DNA of 64,000 nucleotides, taken from Prorocentrum cordatum. Lineage: Eukaryota > Sar > Dinophyceae > Prorocentrales > Prorocentraceae. Location: NCBI GenBank assembly GCA_963575745.1, contig CAUYUJ010008114.1:307035-371034 (forward strand). The letters are read 5' to 3'. Position numbers and translations under genes: made by a program. Positions 59,310 to 64,000 of this stretch are shown piece by piece (within the stretch, counting starts at the first letter, position 1; each line of letters begins with the position of its first letter). The notes beneath the pieces were generated by a model that did no database searches, was not told the origin of the DNA, and saw only the letters and a list, made by a program, of their open reading frames with translations.

Positions 59310-59515
59310 CTTCGAGTCGAAGACGAAAACACGCCATAAACATAATCGTTTGGCGTTCCGCGCGGATTTCTTGTACCCGCGCCTGGCCCCCACCCCGCGT
59401 CGCCTCCGGCGCCACCCCTGACGCGCTCCGCGCGCCAGCGAGGGGGGTCCAGCGCGTATCCAAGAAACTGGCGCGGACTGTCGGAAAGTTTATGTTTATG
59501 CAGTTGGTTATTTTT
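59310..59515. mobile_element. Family A foldback element
   Basis: TTCTTCGAGTCGAAGACGAA, CGCCATAAACATAATCGTTT, GGCGTTCCGCGCGGATTTCT and right arm GTTTATGTTTATGC. Complete. Confidence 0.87.
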
Positions 59516-59544
59516 CTATCGAAGCTCCCCGCCTTCAACCCTTC

Positions 59545-59697
59545 AGTCGGGCCTGTCCCTCTACAGGAGGATACTCAAAAGTAATGAAAATTGATCTGGG
59601 GACGATTTACTTCTATGTCTTATTATTTTGATGGCATGTGTTGACTAGCTCTCATTTGTCGTCCAACATCCGCCTGTTAGGGGGACATGCCCGACCT
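59545..59697 (+). mobile_element. Family B element
   Basis: CAGTCGGGCCTGTCCCTCTA to GGACATGCCCGACCTAA. Confidence 0.87.
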
Positions 59698-59699
59698 AA

Positions 59700-60030
59700 G
59701 CCAGCCACTTGTGCGCGCCGCCAGCCATGAGCGTTCCGAGTCCGGAGAGGATGCTTCTACACAGCCGTGGACCTCGCCTCGCAGCTCTGCCTCGGCCTCG
59801 CCAATGGGGTCCGAGCAGACGGGGTCGGAGGATCGCGCGCATCGCCGATGCATCGGCGACGCGGCTCGAAGCGCTGTACTTGGTGCGGATGCCAGAGGCG
59901 GGGGTGGGAGGACGGGGAGGGGGAGGCAGCGGGAGGAGGAACTCGGGGCGCTGTCTCTTCGAAACGAGGACCCGCCGCTGCAGGAGGGTTGGGAAAACAG
60001 GGGGTTCCCTCAAAGCCGTTCTTTTTCGCG
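59700..60030 (+). CDS. Exon-like block, Ser/Glu-rich hypothetical
   Basis: The frame reads PLVRAASHERSESGEDASTQ, then PWTSPRSSASASPMGSEQTG and LGALSLRNEDPPLQEGWENR. It includes an ATCGGCGATGC repeat segment. Codon bias is moderate. Confidence 0.32.
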
Positions 60031-60295
60031 GTCGACCCCCCCCCACTCATCCGTTCCCTCATGTCCCAGGGTTTGGCGGGCCCCAGAGTGCCTTTCCCTT
60101 TTCTCAATCCTTCGCTGGCCGTTTTCCTTTACCTATCTTTCCTGCTCTTGGTTCTTCTTTGTCTCCCGTTCCACATCCTTCTTCCTCTCCGCCTCCTTCT
60201 TCCCTCCCTGCTGCGACATCTTCCCTCCTCCCTCCTCCCCATTTCTCCTTCACGCCTTCCTCTGTCCACCTCGCTCATGTTGTTTCAGATTTCCA
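60031..60295. other. Pyrimidine-rich spacer
   Basis: CT-rich, resembling intron sequence. No gene called. Confidence 0.4.
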
Positions 60296-60470
60296 CCACT
60301 CCAAGACGGCCCAAGAGGTCCCCAAGACAGCACCAAGACAGCCCAAGAGGCCCCCGCGGCGCCCCCCAAAAGTCCCAAGTGGTCACCAGGAGACCCCCAA
60401 CAACGCCCCGTAGAGGCCCCACCCCTCAGAAACCCCCACGAGCCTTCCAAGAATGCCCCCCCCCCCAACG
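60296..60470. repeat. Family Q block
   Basis: CCAAGACGGCCCAAGAGG-type repeats. Confidence 0.8.
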
Positions 60471-60985
60471 GCGTCCAAAGAGACTGCCAGCATGGTTTTG
60501 CCAGTCTCATAGGGGCTCTCGGCCATCCCCCCTTAGGCTGCCCTGGGTTCTCCTCGTGGCTGCCATTTGCGACTTCCTGATGCCTTATTCAGCGATTCCG
60601 AGAGCTTCCAGCAGGAAGTACGCTCCCAGATGGTGATCCTTGCGGGATGATGTCCACCAGCATTCGATCTTGTGAGGTTGGCTTGGGCTGCGCCAGATGC
60701 TAAACGCACGCGAAGCGCGTGTGGTTCTGCTAGACACAAATATGTATGTGTATAGATGTGTGTGAAGCAGCGGCAGGACGCAGCGAACGGAGCCGATTCA
60801 GGCGCTGCGGAACACAAGACCCAGGTGGGCGCAGAAGGAAACAAGAACGGCAAAGTGCGAACGGGGAGTCGTGCAAAGACCCGCTGGTGCATGGAGCCTG
60901 CGCCCTACCTGGTCCGGGAGGGGGTGATGGAGGTGATGACGATCCACAGATGAGTACACGCTGGTCGTTGATAGTAGGTTTTTAT
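60471..60985. other. Spacer, no gene supported
   Basis: Nothing recognised. Confidence 0.4.
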
Positions 60986-61110
60986 TAATTTCCAGATCCC
61001 AGGTCTACTACAAGCGCCTTCCTACTTCAATAATCGAAAGGCTTTTGTTGTGTTGTGTTATTCTCTGGGAGGGCCTGAACCCGATCTGCTTTGTCCGCCT
61101 TCCTACTTCA
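60986..61110. repeat. CGCCTTCCTACTTCA repeat
   Basis: AAGCGCCTTCCTACTTCAAT and TCCGCCTTCCTACTTCATGC match the insert in the B element at 54888. Confidence 0.65.
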
Positions 61111-61212
61111 TGCTTTCGCCTGACGTGCAGATGCGCAGGATGTCGTGGACGCTGTCCCCGAGCCCGAGCCCCGAGAATGAGACCGAGCTCGAGCCCGAGC
61201 TCGACCCGGGCT

Positions 61213-61243
<31 letters not shown>

Positions 61244-61500
61244 TCCTCCTCCTCCTCCTCCTCCTCCTCCTCCTCCTCATCCCCCTCCACCTCCTCCTCC
61301 TCCTCATCCCCCTCCTCCGCGCCCTCCCCCCCCCACCGCGCCCAGGACGCCGCGCCCGCCCGCGTCGCCGCGCCCCGGCTTGAGGGCCCTGCGCACGGAG
61401 AGGCGGCGGCGGCTCGGGCCCGCGCTTTGGTCGAGGGGTCCGCGGATGACTCGTGTGCGCTATGCGCTGGCGTCTCGCGACCCAGAGATCCGAAGCTCCG
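61111..61500 (+). CDS. Exon-like block with GAGCCC and TCC repeats
   Basis: Starts with MRRMSWTLSPSPSPENETEL, passes through a CCGAGC repeat and a TCC tract (61243-61325), and beyond it one frame reads EAAAARARALVEGSADDSCA, then LCAGVSRPRD. The frame changes across the tract, so this is uncertain. Confidence 0.3.
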
Positions 61501-61539
61501 ACCAGCATTTGAGGGGCCGCTCTCGGAACGTGTTCGGCC

Positions 61540-61660
61540 TCCGGCTGCTCCCAGCGGGCCCTGGAGCCCTCAAAGAACGACCCAGGATGGAGAGCCAGTT
61601 CCCGGGAAGTTGTCCAGACCTCGTGGTGTCCGCACGACGGAAAAGTTGGAGCGCGGATGT
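61540..61660 (-). mobile_element. Family E fragment
   Basis: GGATGGAGAGCCAGTTCCCG and GCGCGGATGTCTGGGGA. The right end is present, the left decayed. Confidence 0.6.
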
Positions 61661-61934
61661 CTGGGGAGGCGGCTTCGATCCTCGACCCAGGAATGGTTCG
61701 GTGCATAATGTGTAGGCCTTCGGAGCCGAACAGCTATGCACCGTGCCGGGTTGCAGCGGGGCCTGAGTGGAGTCGGAGCATTGTGCGTTGCACGGACGCC
61801 GTCAACGTAGTCGCGTTTTGGATCGAGGCGGCCTCGACCCGATGGGTAGAGTCGGGGATGGTTGGGGGGAGGGAGGGTTACGATTCAACCAGTAGTGAAG
61901 AGTCCTGACCTGCAGAATCATGGACCCGCCAGGG
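61661..61934. other. Spacer, no gene supported
   Basis: Nothing recognised. Confidence 0.4.
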
Positions 61935-62100
61935 AACGTTCTGATAACCCAATGTGTTTTGCACGGCATGTACTCAGGACATGTCTGGCAGAGACTGCTT
62001 TGTATTAGCGCATCGGTTTTATGCTTCAGGAGCATTGAATGTACTTCTCGAACATTCGCTTCGCCTGAGAGCACTTCAAGGCATACCTGTAGGAATGTCG
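61935..62100. repeat. Family U repeat, diverged
   Basis: GGAACGTTCTGATAACCCAA, GACTGCTTTGTATTAGCGCA and CATTGAATGTACTTCTCGAA correspond to the 47629 copy. Confidence 0.65.
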
Positions 62101-62209
62101 TCGCGGGGGGATCTGTTTTGATATGGCATCGATCCTCTGGCGCGTAACGGTGGTCACCCGTGCCAGCCCCCCTCCCCCATGGTATAATTTTTCGGAGGTG
62201 GATAGGCCT

Positions 62210-62370
62210 CCTACCCTGACACGTCGACTAGCGCATTGGCCGTTTTCGGTTCGCGAGAGGGCGTCGCGGCCTTCGTTTTTGCGGGTCCAGGTCCGTCGGT
62301 TTCCGTCCCAGGCCGTTTTCACTAAGGGGAGGTTTTTTAAAGGGAGGTTTGTCCACCGCCGAATTGGTAA
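62210..62370 (+). repeat. Family H repeat
   Basis: CCTGACACGTCGACTAGCGC and GGCCGTTTTCACTAAGGGGA. Close to the 24250 copy. Confidence 0.85.
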
Positions 62371-62519
62371 CGGTTGCGACCGTATTCTAGCTAGTGCTCG
62401 CGCGCACACTCGAGGAGTCGCAGCGCTCCCCCGCCGCTCCGACGCGCCCCGCCTCGCCCCAGCGTTACCGCTGCCTGGCCCCCCCCCCCCCCGTTGGAAC
62501 GACCGCTAGTGGACATACA

Positions 62520-62720
62520 GCGGACGTCTCGGAGGAGGGCTACGACCCCGCCGCCCCTCGCCCCTCCAGGCTCGCAGGTGGGGAACTTTTGCCTGGCGTC
62601 TCGCGCACTGGACATCTATAACAGCTGTCTCGGAGGAGGGCCACCACCCCGCCGCCCCCCGCCCCTCCAGGCTCGCAGGTGGGGAACTTTTGCCTGGCGT
62701 GTCGCGCTGCCCGTTCCCCG
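62520..62720. repeat. Tandem duplication of about 100 bp
   Basis: GTCTCGGAGGAGGGC to GGGGAACTTTTGCCTGGCGT occurs twice in a row with few differences. Confidence 0.9.
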
Positions 62721-62981
62721 CCACAAAAGCACATAGACACAGGCACCCTCCACTGGATTTTTCCTGGGCCTCAGTGGAGGGCGGCGGTGTATACATTTCC
62801 ACGGCGAATCCGGCGACGAATTCCAAACCGGCGCCCTCGCGTGGACATCCTCAGATACCCTTCTTCCGTTTCAGGCGAGATCCGGGACATTTGGCGAATC
62901 CAGTGGATCCAGCATTGAGAGCCAGCGTCTTCACACACCGCCACCCTCCCAGAAGGTACACGCAACATCCGTCGGATGGTG

Positions 62982-62984
<3 letters not shown>

Positions 62985-63029
<45 letters not shown>

Positions 63030-63259
63030 ACAAGTGAAAAACTCCAATCAGTGGATGGTTTTCGCTGAGGAGATCGACCTGGAACCCGGGAGCCCGGGAA
63101 CCCAGAACCCACCGAAGTCGGCCCAGAACCAATCACCGGGAACATAGGAACCCGGAACCGGGAGCCCGGGAACCCAGTTTGCTACCAAAATCGGCGGGAA
63201 ATGTTCGCCAAATCTTTCAATTTCCGCTAGGACCCCCTCAGTGCAAGCTCTGATTGGGG

Positions 63260-63296
<37 letters not shown>
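62985..63296. repeat. Two TA dinucleotide runs with GGGAGCCCGGGAACCCAG duplications
   Basis: TA runs at 62990-63027 and 63259-63296 flank a segment in which GGGAGCCCGGGAACCCAG occurs at about 63084 and 63158. Confidence 0.85.
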
Positions 63297-63297
<1 letters not shown>

Positions 63298-63419
63298 CCG
63301 TGGCGTACGTTCTGTCCTTCTGCAATTCGGGCGCGAGACACACCCAGCCCGGCACGTCCGAGCCCCTCGGCGCCAGCGTCCCAGGGGGGGGGGACTGGCA
63401 CAGGGGGGGATGCATCGAC

Positions 63420-63540
63420 CCCCAATCACCCACTGATCGCCGACAGGGGTCCGATGGCCCCAGCCTGCCCAGGAACGTGCGGATTCACTATCGGGGGCCT
63501 ATCGCCGATTCCAGGTCGACGTTGCTCCCCCTATGCCTAT
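63420..63540 (+). repeat. Family S repeat
   Basis: CCAATCACCCACTGATCGCC, CTATCGGGGGCCTATCGCC and GATTCCAGGTCGACG. Confidence 0.8.
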
Positions 63541-64000
63541 CCCCCCGTATCGTTGCCCCTCAGCGTCTCGAGCCTCTCGAAGCCAGCCGTTCCGCGGCTC
63601 GCAGGGCATGCGCAGCGCGTCGCCGGGGCCGCCGCCGACAGACGGTGAGCACAAATTCCTGACCGTGAGGTCTGCGGATGTCTTTGGCCCCTGTCGGGCT
63701 TCTCGGGCCGCCCCTTCGGTAGCAAATCATGGGAGCCTGGTATGCCCTCGTAAGTCTGTCGTTGGCGTCGATGTAGCGTCGATGAACGTCGGGGGGTCGA
63801 CGAGACAGTGCCGAGGTAGCGTCGGTCAGCGTCGATCAGCGTCGGTTTGGCGCCGACTGGCGTCGATTCGCAGGAGCCGACAAGATGGTGCGCGAGGCTC
63901 CCGTGAGCTGCCACCGAAGGGCCGCACGGTCAGTGGACGTCTCCGGCCCCTCGGGGGCTCCGCGAGGGCGCCCCCCCGCGGCCACCGGCCGGAGCCGCGG
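63541..64000. other. Window end, short GCGTCGATG repeats
   Basis: AGCGTCGGTCAGCGTCGATC-type units (63740-63870). No gene supported. Confidence 0.5.

Overview
The window looks like nuclear DNA of a large, repeat-inflated, GC-rich protist genome, most plausibly a dinoflagellate (Prorocentrum-like). That assignment is inference. It rests on very low coding density, no bacterial operons, rRNA or recognisable tRNA genes, dozens of perfect triplet microsatellites (GGA/TCC, GAT, TTG, GTC), many short inverted-repeat elements, and short exon-like blocks whose third codon positions are almost all G or C. No spliced-leader sequence was seen.

Nothing could be named to a known gene family. The best coding candidate is an 854-residue minus-strand frame (1439-4003) with a tandem-repeat N-terminal half and a well-behaved C-terminal half. 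About 20 further short exon-like blocks have strong GC3 bias and sometimes plausible splice borders. They include a small protein with an N-terminal signal peptide (58912-59127), a Cys-rich exon (36922-37124) and an exon interrupted by a repeat insertion (26383-26775). All exon borders are tentative.

The bulk of the sequence is a mosaic of repeat families, labelled A to V here. Family B (about 160 bp, ends near TTAAGTCGGGCC) is a terminal-inverted-repeat element with 8-bp target duplications at several copies. Family C (about 165 bp) has about 5-bp duplications and sits twice inside B. Family D (0.8-1.5 kb) has a 3-bp ATT duplication and splits a C copy. Family E (about 190 bp, CCCAGACATGCGACG ends) is the most numerous and is split once by a composite element bounded by TTG microsatellites (KA, 45773-47479), which has a second, inverted copy at 50528-51329. 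Families A, F, G, H, I, J, L, M, N, O, P, S, U and V are further dispersed repeats. Family Q is a degenerate CTTGGGGCC-type short-period repeat covering several kilobases.

Layout: 1-975 GAT array; 1.4-4.0 kb repeat-protein frame; 4.1-5.0 kb triplet repeats; 5.46-6.98 kb a 101-bp satellite with higher-order structure; 7-17 kb dense families A-H; 17-22.5 kb mostly Q with one D element and a 154-bp palindrome; 22.6-45 kb alternating B, C, E, F, G elements and exon-like blocks; 45.6-51.3 kb the nested E/KA structure and its inverted partner; 51-64 kb exon-like blocks with triplet tracts, A, B, N, O, P copies and AT tracts.

The most unusual signal is a recurrent insertion signature. Several unrelated inserts (family I twice, family L inside an exon, pure GGA or TCC tracts inside exon-like sequence, one A copy, one D copy) are flanked by long direct duplications of host sequence (12 to about 80 bp). 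This is much longer than typical transposon target duplications and suggests staggered-break or patch-type insertion.
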